A stretch of 64,000 bases of DNA from Actinoplanes oryzae. GTDB taxonomy: Bacteria; Actinomycetota; Actinomycetes; Mycobacteriales; Micromonosporaceae. A model generated the notes under the pieces. That model made no database searches. It saw only the letters and a list, made by a program, of their open reading frames with translations, and was not told the DNA's origin. Below, in pieces: positions 32,096-40,918 of this stretch. Where the stretch lies: the NCBI RefSeq assembly GCF_030757795.1, contig NZ_JAUQWH010000013.1:29347-93346 (forward strand). Direction: 5' to 3'. The position numbers and the translations under genes were made by a program. Within the stretch, counting starts at the first letter, position 1, and every line of letters begins with the position of its first letter.

Positions 32096-33097
32096 TCAGG
32101 AGAGGGCGCTGCCGGTGCTGCGGGCGCTCAGGATCAGGGCGGCGGCGCCGAGGGCGGTGGACATGCCGGCGAGGGCGGCCGGTTCGACGGTGACGGCGCC
32201 GGAGGCGATGGGGAGGGCGGTGCGGGTCAGGCTGGCCCGGAGGGGGTCGAGGAGGAGGTCGCCGGCGTCGGTGAGCTCGCCGCCGATGAGGATGCGGTCC
32301 GGGTTCCAGACGTTGATCACCGTGCCGAGGGCCTCGCCGAGGTGGCGGCCGGCGGTGGTGACCAGGTCGCGGGCCAGGTCGTCGCCGGCCCGGGCGGCGG
32401 CGGCCAGCTCGGTGAGGCCGGTCCAGGGGCGGCCGGCGGCGTGGGCGCGGCCGAGGATGACGGCGCCGCCGGCGTACTGCTCGAGGCAGCCGCGGTTGCC
32501 GCAGCGGCAGGGGTCGCCGGCGCGGTCGAGGGTGACGTGGCCGATCTCGCCCGCGGTGCCGGCCGCGCCGCGGTAGAGGACGCCGTTGATGACGAAGCCG
32601 GCGCCGATGCCGGTGGCCGCCTTCACGTACATGAGGTTGCGGCTCGTGCGGGCGCGGCCGAACACGTGCTCGCCCAGCGCGCCCAGGCTGGCGTCGTTGC
32701 CGGCGGTCACGGCCACGCCGTCGAGGGCGGCGCCGAAGACCTCGCCGGGGACCAGGTCCGCCCAGGCCGGCAGCCAGGTGTCGGAGCCGATGCGGCCGTC
32801 GAGGGTCAGCGGGGCGGGGACGGCCAGGCCGGCGCCGAGCACCGCGCCCGGGGTGAGGCCGAGCCCGGTCAGCAGGTCGCGGGCCAGGGCGGCGGCCTCG
32901 CGGAGGACCTCGGCCGGGCGGGTGTCGGCGTCGGCGGTGGCGGACACCGCGCGCGAGGCCAGGATCTCGTGACCCGCGCCGACGACGGCGACGCGCAGGT
33001 GCCGCCGGGCGACGTCCGCACCGATCGCGACGCCGGAGAGGCGGGTGACGGCCGCCGGCGGCCGGAGGACCGGGGACGGGCGCTTCGCGGCGGGCAT
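32096..33097 (-). CDS. ROK-family sugar kinase or regulator without HTH
   Basis: A 333-residue ROK protein. It has an ATP-binding strand (SGVAIGADVARRHLRVAVVGAG), AAGNDASL-type catalytic region (VAVTAGNDASLGALGEHVFG), GTGIGAGFVI-like loop (ATGIGAGFVINGVLYRGAAGTAGEIGH) and the zinc motif CRCGNRGCLEQYAG. The N terminus has only a short basic leader (MPAAKRPSPVLRPP) where ROK repressors carry a winged helix, so it is closer to a glucokinase or N-acetylhexosamine kinase in layout, although AGND-binding-site residues also occur in regulators. Either a sugar kinase or a repressor that lost its DNA-binding domain. Confidence 0.82.
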   Translation of the reverse strand: MPAAKRPSPVLRPPAAVTRLSGVAIGADVARRHLRVAVVGAGHEILASRAVSATADADTRPAEVLREAAALARDLLTGLGLTPGAVLGAGLAVPAPLTLDGRIGSDTWLPAWADLVPGEVFGAALDGVAVTAGNDASLGALGEHVFGRARTSRNLMYVKAATGIGAGFVINGVLYRGAAGTAGEIGHVTLDRAGDPCRCGNRGCLEQYAGGAVILGRAHAAGRPWTGLTELAAAARAGDDLARDLVTTAGRHLGEALGTVINVWNPDRILIGGELTDAGDLLLDPLRASLTRTALPIASGAVTVEPAALAGMSTALGAAALILSARSTGSALS

Positions 33098-33147
33098 GCG
33101 GTCGATTGTCCTGGTGGCGCGCGTGGACCGCGCACCGGGGTGCACCC

Positions 33148-33828
33148 TCAGGCTCCCGGGAGCGCGTCGCCCTGCCGGACGAGGCCGCTCTGGTACGCCA
33201 GCACGACCAGCTGCGCCCGGTCGCGGACGCCCAGCTTGGTCATGGCCCGGTTGACGTGCGTCTTCGCGGTGAGCGGGGAGACGAACAGCCGCTCGGCGAT
33301 GTCGTCGTTCGACAGGCCGTGCGCGACCAGGACCAGGATCTCGCGCTCGCGGTCGGTGAGCAGGTCGAGCCCCGGCGCGGTGCCGGCGGGCGGGCGCAGG
33401 CTGGTGAGGAAGCGGCTGACCAGCCCGCGGGTGGCCTTCGGCGACAGCAGCGCCTCGCCCGCGGCCACGACGCGGATGGCGTGCAGCAGGTCCTCGGGGG
33501 CGACCCCCTTGCCGAGGAAGCCGCTCGCCCCGGCCTGCAGGGCGAGCACCACGTTGTCGTCGTTCTCGAAGGTGGTCAGCACCAGCACCCGGACGCCCAG
33601 CAGGTCGTCGTCGGCGCCGATCCGGCGGGTCGCCTCCAGCCCGTCCATCCGGGGCATGCGGATGTCCATGAGCACGACGTCGGCCCGCTCCCGCCGGGCG
33701 AGGTCGATCGCCTCCCGGCCGTCGCCCGCCTCGCCGACGACCGCGAGGCCCGGCTCGGAGTCGATGATCATACGGAAGCCGGCCCGGATGAGGGCCTGGT
33801 CGTCCGCGAGCAGCACCCGGATCGTCAC
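33148..33828 (-). CDS. NarL/LuxR-type response regulator
   Basis: A 226-residue regulator: receiver with LLADDQALIRAG, phosphorylation Asp in VVLMDIRMPRMDG, Thr switch in VLVLTTFEN and Lys in GFLGKGVAP, then a LuxR helix-turn-helix (LTDREREILVLVAHGLSND..). The GTG start overlaps the kinase stop (GTGA). The kinase gene upstream and the divergent MMPL transporter gene make this a typical exporter-controlling system. Confidence 0.94.
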   Translation of the reverse strand: MTIRVLLADDQALIRAGFRMIIDSEPGLAVVGEAGDGREAIDLARRERADVVLMDIRMPRMDGLEATRRIGADDDLLGVRVLVLTTFENDDNVVLALQAGASGFLGKGVAPEDLLHAIRVVAAGEALLSPKATRGLVSRFLTSLRPPAGTAPGLDLLTDREREILVLVAHGLSNDDIAERLFVSPLTAKTHVNRAMTKLGVRDRAQLVVLAYQSGLVRQGDALPGA

Positions 33829-35042
33829 GCCGGCTCTCCCTTCAGGCGGCGCAGCCCGAAGGTGAGGGGCTCGCACGACAGCGACTCCCGCGGCGCCGGC
33901 TCGGTGGGCAGGACGGCGTGCACCCGGAACCGCCCGTCGCCGACGGGACCGGCCGTGACCTGCCCGCCCGCGGACGTGGCCCGCTCGCGCATGCCGACGA
34001 GACCGTAGCCGGTGCCGGACTGGTCGAGGCCCGCGCGGACGTCGTTGGTGACCTCGAGGACGACGCCGCTGGGCGCGTACTCGACGAGCAGGTTCGCCAC
34101 CCCGGTGCCGTACCGGTGGGCGTTGGTGAGGGCTTCCTGCACGATCCTGTACGCCGCCAGGTCCACGACGGCGGGCAGCTCGCGTGCCGGGCCGCGCTGC
34201 TGCGGCCGTACCCGGAAATCGGTCGAACTGAGCCCGGCCAGCAGCTCGGGCAGGCGGGCGAGCCCCGGGGCCGGCTCGGTGCTGTCCGCCTCGCCCTCGT
34301 CGCGCAGGACGCCGACCACCGACTGGATCTCGCGCAGCACCGTGTCGGACGCCTCGCGGATCCGGCTCAGCACCGGGCCGACCTGCTCGGGGCTGCGCGG
34401 CAGCACGTGGGCCGCCGCGCCCGCCTGCACGCTGATCACCGCGATGTGGTGGGCGACGACGTCGTGCAGCTCGCGGGCGATGCGCATCCGCTCGTCGAGG
34501 ACCCGGCGCCGGGCCTCCTCCTCGCGGGTCTGCTCGGCGCGGCGGGCGCGCTCCTCGACCTCCCGGACGTACGCGCCGTGCGAGCGCTTCGCGTCCCCGG
34601 CGGCGGCCGCCATGAAGATCCACGCGACGGGTCCCAGGGTCGCGAACCGCCACCAGTCGTCGATGGCGACGATCAGGCTGGCCAGGTAGAGCGTGAGCGA
34701 GGCGGACACCGCGCAGATCCAGCCCTGGCGGCGGCCCTCGTGCGCGGCGATCGTGAACGTCGTGACGCCCAGCGCGGCGATCAGCCCGTAGTTGCTGACG
34801 CCGTGCAGGATCGCGCCGACCGACGCCACCGTGGTGACGCCGAGCGCGAAGAGCGGCTTGACCCGGCGCAGCAGCACGCCGAGGAAGGCGCTCAACGCGA
34901 CGAGCGTGTCGCCGGCGGCGGGATGGCCGTCGACCGCCGCCTTCTTCAGGACCGCGAAACCCAGCACGAAGGCGAGCAGCAGATCGAGCAGCAGCGGGCG
35001 CTCCAGCTCCCGCTTCCACGCCTGGACATGGGTTCGCATCAC
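33825..35042 (-). CDS. Two-component sensor histidine kinase (NarL/DesK type)
   Basis: A 405-residue kinase with about five membrane helices in the first 150 residues (LLLDLLLAFVLGFAVLKK, TLVALSAFLGVLL, FALGVTTVASVGAIL, LIAALGVTTFTIAA and ICAVSASLTLYLASLIVAI). HisKA_3 carries the phospho-acceptor His in RIARELHDVVAHHIAVISVQAG. The ATPase shows NAHRYGTG, TNDVRAG and GYGLVGMRERA. GTG 35042 and ATG 35039 are both possible starts. It is divergent from the MMPL transporter (143 bases), its probable target. Confidence 0.93.
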   Translation of the reverse strand: MMRTHVQAWKRELERPLLLDLLLAFVLGFAVLKKAAVDGHPAAGDTLVALSAFLGVLLRRVKPLFALGVTTVASVGAILHGVSNYGLIAALGVTTFTIAAHEGRRQGWICAVSASLTLYLASLIVAIDDWWRFATLGPVAWIFMAAAAGDAKRSHGAYVREVEERARRAEQTREEEARRRVLDERMRIARELHDVVAHHIAVISVQAGAAAHVLPRSPEQVGPVLSRIREASDTVLREIQSVVGVLRDEGEADSTEPAPGLARLPELLAGLSSTDFRVRPQQRGPARELPAVVDLAAYRIVQEALTNAHRYGTGVANLLVEYAPSGVVLEVTNDVRAGLDQSGTGYGLVGMRERATSAGGQVTAGPVGDGRFRVHAVLPTEPAPRESLSCEPLTFGLRRLKGEPA

Positions 35043-35185
35043 CCTTGCACGGTACGCGGCGCGGGGTGCCCGGACGTCATCCGGACGCAGTAGCCGGGGC
35101 CGGGCGCCCGTACGCCGGATGCGGTAGCGGGGTGTCTGCGCGCGGACGACGCTTTCGGACCCGGATGCCGGGAGGGTTCTGGGGC

Positions 35186-37309
35186 ATGGCTACCTACCTG
35201 TACCGGCTCGGGAAGCTCAGCTTCCGCCGCCGCCGACTGGTCCTGGCGCTGTGGCTCGCGGTGATCGCGGCCCTCGGCGCCGGGGCGTTCACGCTGCACG
35301 GACCGACCGCGGACACCTTCGAGATCCCGGGCACCGAGGCGCAGGAGGCCCAGGACCTGCTCGCCGCGCGCTTCCCGCAGGCCGGGGCGGGCAACGCGCA
35401 GGCCCGCGTGGTCTTCGCCGCCCCGCCCGGCGCCGTGCTGACCGACGACCGCGCGGCGATCGAGCAGACCGTCGCCGCCCTGCGCACCGGCGCGCAGGTC
35501 GCGAACGTCACCGACCCGCTGCAGGCGGTCAACCAGGCCGGGACCGTCGCGTACGCCCAGGTCACCTACAAGGTCGAACCGCCCGCCCTGACCGACGCCG
35601 ACCGGGAGGCGCTCACCGGCGCCGGCGATGCGGCCCGCGCGGCCGGGCTGACCGTCGAGGTGGGCGGCGACGCGCTGCAGACCCCGGTGGAGGTGGGCAT
35701 CGGCGAGGTCATCGGCTTCGGGATCGCCGCCGTGGTGCTGCTGATCACCTTCGGCTCGCTCGTCGCGGCCGGGCTGCCGCTGCTCACCGCCGTCTTCGGG
35801 GTCGCGGGCGCGGTCGCCGGGGTGCAGATCGTCAGCGGCTTCGTCGACCTCGGCAGCAACACGCTGATCCTCGCCCTGATGCTGGGCCTCGCGGTCGCGA
35901 TCGACTACGCGCTGTTCATCGTGTCGCGCTACCGGCACGAGCTGGCTTCCGGCCGTACGCCCGCCGAGGCCGCCGGGCACGCGACCGGCACCGCCGGATC
36001 CGCCGTCACCTTCGCCGGCCTGACCGTCGTCATCGCGCTCGCGGCCCTCGCCGTCGTCAACATCCCGTTCCTGACCCAGATGGGGCTGGCCGCCGCCGGG
36101 GCCGTCGTGGTGGCCGTGGTGATCGCGCTGACGCTGCTGCCCGCCCTGCTCGGCTTCGCCGGTACGCGGGTCACCGGCTCGCGGCGGATCTTCAAGGCGG
36201 CTCCGGCCGGGCGGCGGTGGGCCCAGCAGGTGACGCGGCGTCCGGTGCTCTGGACCCTCGCCTCGGTCCTGTCCCTGCTGGTGATCGCGATCCCGGCGCT
36301 CGACCTGCGCCTGGGCCTGCCCGGCGACAACGTGGCGGGGACCGACACCACCCAGCGCAAGGCGTACGACCTGCTGGCCGAGGGCTTCGGCCCGGGCTTC
36401 AACGGCCCGCTGGTCGTGGTCGTCGACGCCGCCGGGGCCGAGCAGGCCGCCGCCACCGTGCGGGGGCTGCCCGACGTCGCCATGGTGACCCCGCCGGCGG
36501 TCAACCCGGCCGGCGACACCGCGATCATCCAGGTGATCCCGGCCAGCGGCCCGGACGACGAGAAGACCACGGACCTGGTGCACGCCATCCGCGACCACGA
36601 CCTGATGGTGACCGGGCTGACGGCCGTCAACATCGACATCTCCAGCCGGGTCGGCGACGCGCTGGGGCCGTACCTGGCGGTGATCGTGGTCCTGGCCTTC
36701 CTGCTGCTGATGCTGCTCTTCCGGTCGGTGCTGGTGCCGGTGAAGGCGATCGCGGGCTTCCTGCTCAGCGTGGTCGCGACGTTCGGCGCGGTGGTCGCGG
36801 TGTTCCAGTGGGGCTGGCTCGCGGACGTCTTCGGGGTCGCCTCGACCGGCCCGATCGTCAGCATGATCCCGGTCCTGCTCATCGGCATCGTCTTCGGCCT
36901 GGCCATGGACTACGAGGTCTTCCTGGTCAGCCGCATGCGCGAGGAACACGTCCACGGCGCCGGCCCGACCGACTCGGTGGTCAACGGCTTCGCCCACGGC
37001 GCCCGCGTCGTCACCGCCGCCGCCATCATCATGATCAGCGTCTTCGCCGGCTTCGTCCTCGCGCCGGACCCGACCATCAAGTCGATCGGCTTCGCCCTGG
37101 CCGCGGCGATCCTCTTCGACGCCTTCATCGTCCGCATGACGCTGGTGCCCGCCGTGATGACGCTGCTCGGCCGGCGCGCGTGGTCGCTGCCGCGCTGGCT
37201 GGACCGCGCCCTGCCGGACGTCGACGTCGAAGGCGAGCGGCTGCGCACCCCGCAGCCCGCCGGCCCGGCGTCGCCCGAGGAGCCGGAGCTGGCCGGGGCC
37301 ATCCGCTAG
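35186..37309 (+). CDS. MMPL/RND-type membrane transporter
   Basis: A 707-residue transporter of the MMPL family (SecD-like RND pumps that move lipids or drugs). It starts with MATYLYRLGKLSFRRRRLVLALWL, preceded by GGGAGGG at nine bases, and has two repeats of one helix, one extracytoplasmic domain and five helices. The proton-relay-type motif in helix 4 (ALMLGLAVAIDYALFIVSRYRHEL) and its second-half partner (LIGIVFGLAMDYEVFLVSRMREE) with paired Asp-Tyr are the family signature. It faces the two-component system 33148-35042, which probably controls it. A strong hairpin follows. Confidence 0.93.
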   Translation: MATYLYRLGKLSFRRRRLVLALWLAVIAALGAGAFTLHGPTADTFEIPGTEAQEAQDLLAARFPQAGAGNAQARVVFAAPPGAVLTDDRAAIEQTVAALRTGAQVANVTDPLQAVNQAGTVAYAQVTYKVEPPALTDADREALTGAGDAARAAGLTVEVGGDALQTPVEVGIGEVIGFGIAAVVLLITFGSLVAAGLPLLTAVFGVAGAVAGVQIVSGFVDLGSNTLILALMLGLAVAIDYALFIVSRYRHELASGRTPAEAAGHATGTAGSAVTFAGLTVVIALAALAVVNIPFLTQMGLAAAGAVVVAVVIALTLLPALLGFAGTRVTGSRRIFKAAPAGRRWAQQVTRRPVLWTLASVLSLLVIAIPALDLRLGLPGDNVAGTDTTQRKAYDLLAEGFGPGFNGPLVVVVDAAGAEQAAATVRGLPDVAMVTPPAVNPAGDTAIIQVIPASGPDDEKTTDLVHAIRDHDLMVTGLTAVNIDISSRVGDALGPYLAVIVVLAFLLLMLLFRSVLVPVKAIAGFLLSVVATFGAVVAVFQWGWLADVFGVASTGPIVSMIPVLLIGIVFGLAMDYEVFLVSRMREEHVHGAGPTDSVVNGFAHGARVVTAAAIIMISVFAGFVLAPDPTIKSIGFALAAAILFDAFIVRMTLVPAVMTLLGRRAWSLPRWLDRALPDVDVEGERLRTPQPAGPASPEEPELAGAIR

Positions 37310-37323
37310 CACCGCCCTCCCGT

Positions 37324-37352
37324 GGCCGGCCGTCCACCCCGGACGGCCGGCC
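37324..37352. terminator. Perfect 12-base stem between convergent genes
   Basis: GGCCGGCCGTCC (37324-37335), five-base loop ACCCC, GGACGGCCGGCC (37341-37352). It lies 14 bases after the MMPL stop and 18 bases after the end of the convergent VOC gene, so it should stop transcription from both sides. Confidence 0.85.
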
Positions 37353-37370
37353 GCGCCCTCACGCGGTCGG

Positions 37371-37751
37371 TCAGACCTTGGGGACCCGCCTTCTCAGGAG
37401 GCAGAACTCGTTGCCTTCCGGGTCGGCGAGCACGTGCCACGACTCGTCGCCGGTCTGGCCGACGTCGGCGGGGCGGGCGCCGGCCGCGAGGAGCCGGTCC
37501 AGCTCCTCGGCCTGGTCGCGGTCGGTGGCGTTGATGTCGATGTGCAGCCGCAGTTTGCCGGTCCGGGGGTCGTCGGTGCGGCTCAGCACGATCGTGGGCT
37601 GCGGGCCGCCGAAGCCGGTGCCGGGCGGCCCGATCTCGATGTCGTCGCCGTCGCGGTCGAGCTCGACGTAGCCGAGCACCTCGCACCAGAACCGCGCCAG
37701 CAGGCCGGGGTCGTGGGCGTCCAGGACGAGTTCGGTGATGCGAGCCGCCAT
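37371..37751 (-). CDS. VOC family protein
   Basis: A 126-residue single-module VOC protein of the common actinobacterial type: ARITELVLDAHDPGLLARFWCEVLGY, TIVLSRTDDPRTGKLRLHIDI and WHVLADPEGNEFCLLRRR, the last with the Asp-Pro-Glu turn and metal-type Glu. Such proteins are often labelled glyoxalase/bleomycin resistance protein; there is no evidence of the true substrate. ATG start at 37751. Confidence 0.88.
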   Translation of the reverse strand: MAARITELVLDAHDPGLLARFWCEVLGYVELDRDGDDIEIGPPGTGFGGPQPTIVLSRTDDPRTGKLRLHIDINATDRDQAEELDRLLAAGARPADVGQTGDESWHVLADPEGNEFCLLRRRVPKV

Positions 37752-37768
37752 CCGAGCACCATAACGGG

Positions 37769-38353
37769 TCAGCCGGTCACGGTGAGGGTGGACTTCGCCA
37801 GCTCGTACGCGGGGATCATCTGCTCGTGCTCGACGTCGTCGAAGCTGTCGAGGACGACCGCCACGAGGCCCTCGGCGGTCGGCACGGCGAAGGCGCGCTC
37901 CTTCTCGAGCTCGTCGTCGAGCCGGCTCCTGCTCTGGTAGACGACTTCCACGGCGGGCTTGCCGCCGATCGTGACGTCGGTGAATGCGGGCGACACGGCG
38001 TCCGTACCGAGGAAGGCTTGCAGGGCCGCGCGCGGGTCCTGGCCGGCGCCGGTCCACACGCGGAGGAAGCCGATGTTTCCCGCGGGCTTGGCGTCGATCT
38101 CGCAGGCCATGGTGAGCGGGCCGCGGCGGGCGAGCTCGGCGAGCGGGTCGTCCGCGGCGAGCTCGACGGCCTTCGGCTTCCAGGACTCCGCGAGGCCGAG
38201 CGTCACCGGCAGCTCGCAGGCGCTGCCGGGCGCGCCGACGGTGGCCGCCGGCGGAGGTGCCGTGCTGGGGGCGGGAGCGGCGCCGGGGGAAGAGTCGGAG
38301 CAGGCGGCGAGGGTGAGGAGCGCGGCTGCGGGGAGCAGGAGACGAGGGGTCAC
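37769..38353 (-). CDS. Secreted lipoprotein (DUF3558-like)
   Basis: A 194-residue lipoprotein. The signal peptide MTPRLLLPAAALLTLAACSD ends with a lipobox (LAAC), followed by a Ser/Pro/Ala linker. The mature domain contains two Cys residues (SACELPVTLGL and MACEIDAKPAG) that could form a disulfide and ends ..IPAYELAKSTLTVTG. The layout (Cys-LP-T-L, Cys-D) resembles DUF3558 lipoproteins of actinobacteria, of unknown function. GTG start. Confidence 0.7.
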   Translation of the reverse strand: MTPRLLLPAAALLTLAACSDSSPGAAPAPSTAPPPAATVGAPGSACELPVTLGLAESWKPKAVELAADDPLAELARRGPLTMACEIDAKPAGNIGFLRVWTGAGQDPRAALQAFLGTDAVSPAFTDVTIGGKPAVEVVYQSRSRLDDELEKERAFAVPTAEGLVAVVLDSFDDVEHEQMIPAYELAKSTLTVTG

Positions 38354-38455
38354 GAGCCCGGAAGTCTACGCAGCGGTGACGAGGCGGCGCCGGACGTAAC
38401 AGGCGCGACATCACCGTCGCCGGTGAGGACTTTTCAACGCGCGGTTGTTCCGGGA

Positions 38456-38471
38456 GAAACCTCGCCGAAAC
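38456..38471 (+). promoter_or_regulatory. Possible GlnR-like half-sites upstream of the Nit1 cluster
   Basis: GAAAC (38456-38460), six bases, GAAAC (38467-38471) lie 54 bases before the first gene of the cluster. GlnR boxes of actinobacteria follow GTnAC-N6-GAAAC with an 11-base step; here the second half fits exactly and the first differs. Another partial site, GTAAC-N6-GACAT, sits at 38396-38411. A TTGACT at 38482-38487 may be a -35 box. Nitrogen control would fit the cluster, but this is weak evidence. Confidence 0.35.
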
Positions 38472-38524
38472 CCGTGGTCCCTTGACTGGCTCTCACCTTC
38501 AACGAGAACGGCGAGGTGAGAGCC

Positions 38525-38803
38525 ATGCCGGAGCGCTTTGTGACGGTGCGCTGGCCCGGCGGGCCGGAGCAGAGGATCTACTCGCCCTCGACGGTCGTCG
38601 AGGACTACTTCCAGGCCGGCCAGTCCCTCCCGGTCGCCGACTTCCTGACCCGCAGCCGCGAGGCGCTGACCATCGCGAGCGACCGGGTCCAGGCCGCGTA
38701 CGGCTTCCCCTGCGCCAACGCCGCCCGCTCGCTCGCGGCGATCGAGGCGCATGCCGCCCGCTTCCCGGAGGGGGACGTCGCGGTGCTGGGGGTCGGCGCA
38801 TGA
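38525..38803 (+). CDS. MSMEG_0570-type nitrogen-starvation protein
   Basis: A 92-residue protein: MPERFVTVRWPGGPEQRIYS.. ..VVEDYFQAGQSLPVADFLTRSREALTIASDRVQAAYGFPCANA (given by its ends PERFVTVRWP and PCANA). The mix RWPDG-xxxxCYSPSxVVxdyF is diagnostic of the small MSMEG_0570 family found only in Nit1 clusters. Its function is not known. A GAGGTGA ribosome-binding site five bases before ATG 38525 decides the start over GTG 38516. It is the first gene of an 8.1-kb operon and overlaps the next gene by ATGA. Confidence 0.88.
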   Translation: MPERFVTVRWPGGPEQRIYSPSTVVEDYFQAGQSLPVADFLTRSREALTIASDRVQAAYGFPCANAARSLAAIEAHAARFPEGDVAVLGVGA

Positions 38804-40110
38804 ACGTCGCGGACACCCACCACGCGGTCGCCGTGGTCGGCGGCGGGCAGGCCGGGCTCGCGATGAGCTGGTACCTGCGCGAGCGCGGCATCGACCACGT
38901 CGTCCTCGAGAAGCACACGGTCGGGCACGAGTGGCGCACGCGGCGCTGGGACTCGTTCTGCCTGGTCACGCCCAACTGGCAGTGCGACCTGCCGGGCTGG
39001 CGCTACGGCGGTGACGATCCGGACGGGTTCATGCCCGGGTCCGAGGTGGTCGGCTACCTGGAGAAGTACGCCGCCTCGTTCGACCCGCCGCTGGCCGAGG
39101 GCGTCGCCGTGACCCGGCTGCGCCGCCTGGCGACGGGCATCTTCGAGCTGGTCACGACGGCCGGCCGGTGCACCGCCGACCAGGTGGTCGTGGCGACCGG
39201 GCCGTACCACAACCCGGCCGTGCCCCGGATCGCCGAGCGCCTGCCCGCCGGCCTCACGCAGCTGCACTCGTCGCAGTACCGCAACCCGGCGCAGCTGCCC
39301 GACGGTGAGGTGCTCGTGGTGGGGACCGGCCAGTCCGGCTGCCAGATCGCGGAGGATCTGCATCTCGCGGGCCGCCGGGTGCACCTGGCCGTCGGCAGCG
39401 CACCCCGCGCGGCCCGCCGCTACCGGGGTCGCGACACGCTCGCCTGGCTCGACGAGATGGGGCACTACCGCAAGGGCATCGACGAGTTCGCCGACGCGGA
39501 CGAGGTGCGGCTGCGCGCCAACCACTACATGACCGGCCGCGACGGGGGCCGGGACATCGACCTGCGGCTCTTCGCGACGCAGGGCATGCACCTGTACGGC
39601 CGGCTGCGGTCGATCAGCGACGGCCGGCTGACCTTCGGCGACGACCTCGGGGCCAATCTGGACCGGGCGGATGCCGTGGCCGAGGGCATCAAGGACGCCA
39701 TCGACTCCTACATCGCCGCCACCGGGATCGCAGCGCCGGCAGAGGCCCGCTACGTTCCGATGTGGCACCCGCCCCACCAGGAAGACAGCCTCGCCGTCGC
39801 GGGACTGAGCGCGGTGGTGTGGGCGACCGGGTTCCACCGTGACCATCGCTGGGTGGAGGTGCCGGTCTTCGACGGCCGTGGCTACCCGACGCACGAGCGC
39901 GGTGTGACCAGCTGCCCGGGGCTGTACTTCCTCGGGCTGCCGTGGCAGTACACCTGGGGATCCGGCCGCTTCGCCGGGGTGGCCCGTGACGCGCTCCATC
40001 TCGCCGGCCGGATCACCGCGGCCCGCCGGCAACGGGTCACGGACGAGGTCAGCTGGCTCGCGGGCACCCCGACCGAGACGTATCCCGACCTCGAACGGTG
40101 GGCCGCATGA
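38800..40110 (+). CDS. MSMEG_0569-type flavin-dependent oxidoreductase
   Basis: A 436-residue FAD/NADPH monooxygenase-like protein. The FAD site is HAVAVVGGGQAGLAMSWYLRE and the NADPH site GEVLVVGTGQSGCQIAEDLHLAG; the linking motif VVWATGFHRDHRW is of the FMO/BVMO type. It contains WRYGGDDPDGFMPGSEVVGYLEKYA, seen in this Nit1 family. The predicted reaction is oxygenation or hydroxylation of a nitrogen compound; the substrate is unknown. ATGA overlaps on both sides. Confidence 0.9.
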   Translation: MNVADTHHAVAVVGGGQAGLAMSWYLRERGIDHVVLEKHTVGHEWRTRRWDSFCLVTPNWQCDLPGWRYGGDDPDGFMPGSEVVGYLEKYAASFDPPLAEGVAVTRLRRLATGIFELVTTAGRCTADQVVVATGPYHNPAVPRIAERLPAGLTQLHSSQYRNPAQLPDGEVLVVGTGQSGCQIAEDLHLAGRRVHLAVGSAPRAARRYRGRDTLAWLDEMGHYRKGIDEFADADEVRLRANHYMTGRDGGRDIDLRLFATQGMHLYGRLRSISDGRLTFGDDLGANLDRADAVAEGIKDAIDSYIAATGIAAPAEARYVPMWHPPHQEDSLAVAGLSAVVWATGFHRDHRWVEVPVFDGRGYPTHERGVTSCPGLYFLGLPWQYTWGSGRFAGVARDALHLAGRITAARRQRVTDEVSWLAGTPTETYPDLERWAA

Positions 40111-40907
40111 ACGACTCCCACCGGCACCTGGGCGTCCTGCCCGCCTACCCCTTCTACGGCGGCCCGCCGGTCAACCCGGACGTGACCGCCCGGGCCACCA
40201 TCGACGACCTGCTGAGGGACCTCGACCGGGAGGGCACCGAGCGGGCCCTGGTCCTGCCCAACTACGGCGTCCCCGACCCGGACGTGGCCTTCGGCTTCAA
40301 CGACCTGGTCGTCGAGGCCGCCCAGCGCGACGACCGGATCCGGGCCGGGCTCTGGGTCTCCGCCCGCGAGGCGGACGCCGCCCGCACGGCCCGGGCCCTG
40401 ACCCTCGCCGGCGAGCCCGGTGTCCGGGCCCTGAAGATGAGCTTCCTCCTCGGCGGCACAGTGGACGATCCCGGCGTCGACACGGTCTTCGCCGCGGCCC
40501 GGGAGCACGATCTCGTCGTCCATGTGCACACCTCGCCGGGCGCCGCATCCGACATCGACCGGGTGGGATCCCTGGTCGACCGGTACGGCGACCACGTCAA
40601 GATCCATCTTGTCCACTTCGGCGGCGGCATGAGCGGGCACATCAAGCTCATCGGCTCCCGCTTCTTCGACTGGATCGCCGCCGGGAAGCAGGTCTACACC
40701 GACCTGTCCTGGGCGATCGGATTCGCCCCGCGGTGGCTCGCCGCCGAGATCGACCGGCGGGGCTCCGGCCACGACCGGGTCCTCTTCGCCAGCGACGAGC
40801 CGTGGGGCGACCACGCCGGCGAGCTGGCCCGGCTGCGCGCCGCCGTGGGCAGCACCGCCCTGGAGAAGGCCTTCCTGCACGACACCTTCGCGACACTCTA
40901 CGGATAA
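40107..40907 (+). CDS. TIM-barrel amidohydrolase-like protein within the Nit1 cluster
   Basis: A 266-residue metal-dependent hydrolase-like protein. The N terminus MNDSHRHLGVLPAYPF carries the HxH metal motif of the first barrel strand. Further strands show VVHVHTSPGAASD, IHLVHFGGGMSGHI and LFASDEPWGDHAGEL, the last with the terminal metal Asp. It belongs to the amidohydrolase_2 group. The ATGA overlap with the flavoprotein gene shows it is integral to this operon. It is not, to my knowledge, one of the core Nit1 families, so it may tailor the pathway here. Confidence 0.83.
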   Translation: MNDSHRHLGVLPAYPFYGGPPVNPDVTARATIDDLLRDLDREGTERALVLPNYGVPDPDVAFGFNDLVVEAAQRDDRIRAGLWVSAREADAARTARALTLAGEPGVRALKMSFLLGGTVDDPGVDTVFAAAREHDLVVHVHTSPGAASDIDRVGSLVDRYGDHVKIHLVHFGGGMSGHIKLIGSRFFDWIAAGKQVYTDLSWAIGFAPRWLAAEIDRRGSGHDRVLFASDEPWGDHAGELARLRAAVGSTALEKAFLHDTFATLYG

Positions 40908-40918
40908 GGGGCACCACC

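Noticed and set aside
35039..37312. 757-residue reverse frame opposite the MMPL gene
   Set aside because: Low-complexity His/Asp/Gln/Arg composition; the forward strand has a full, recognisable transporter.
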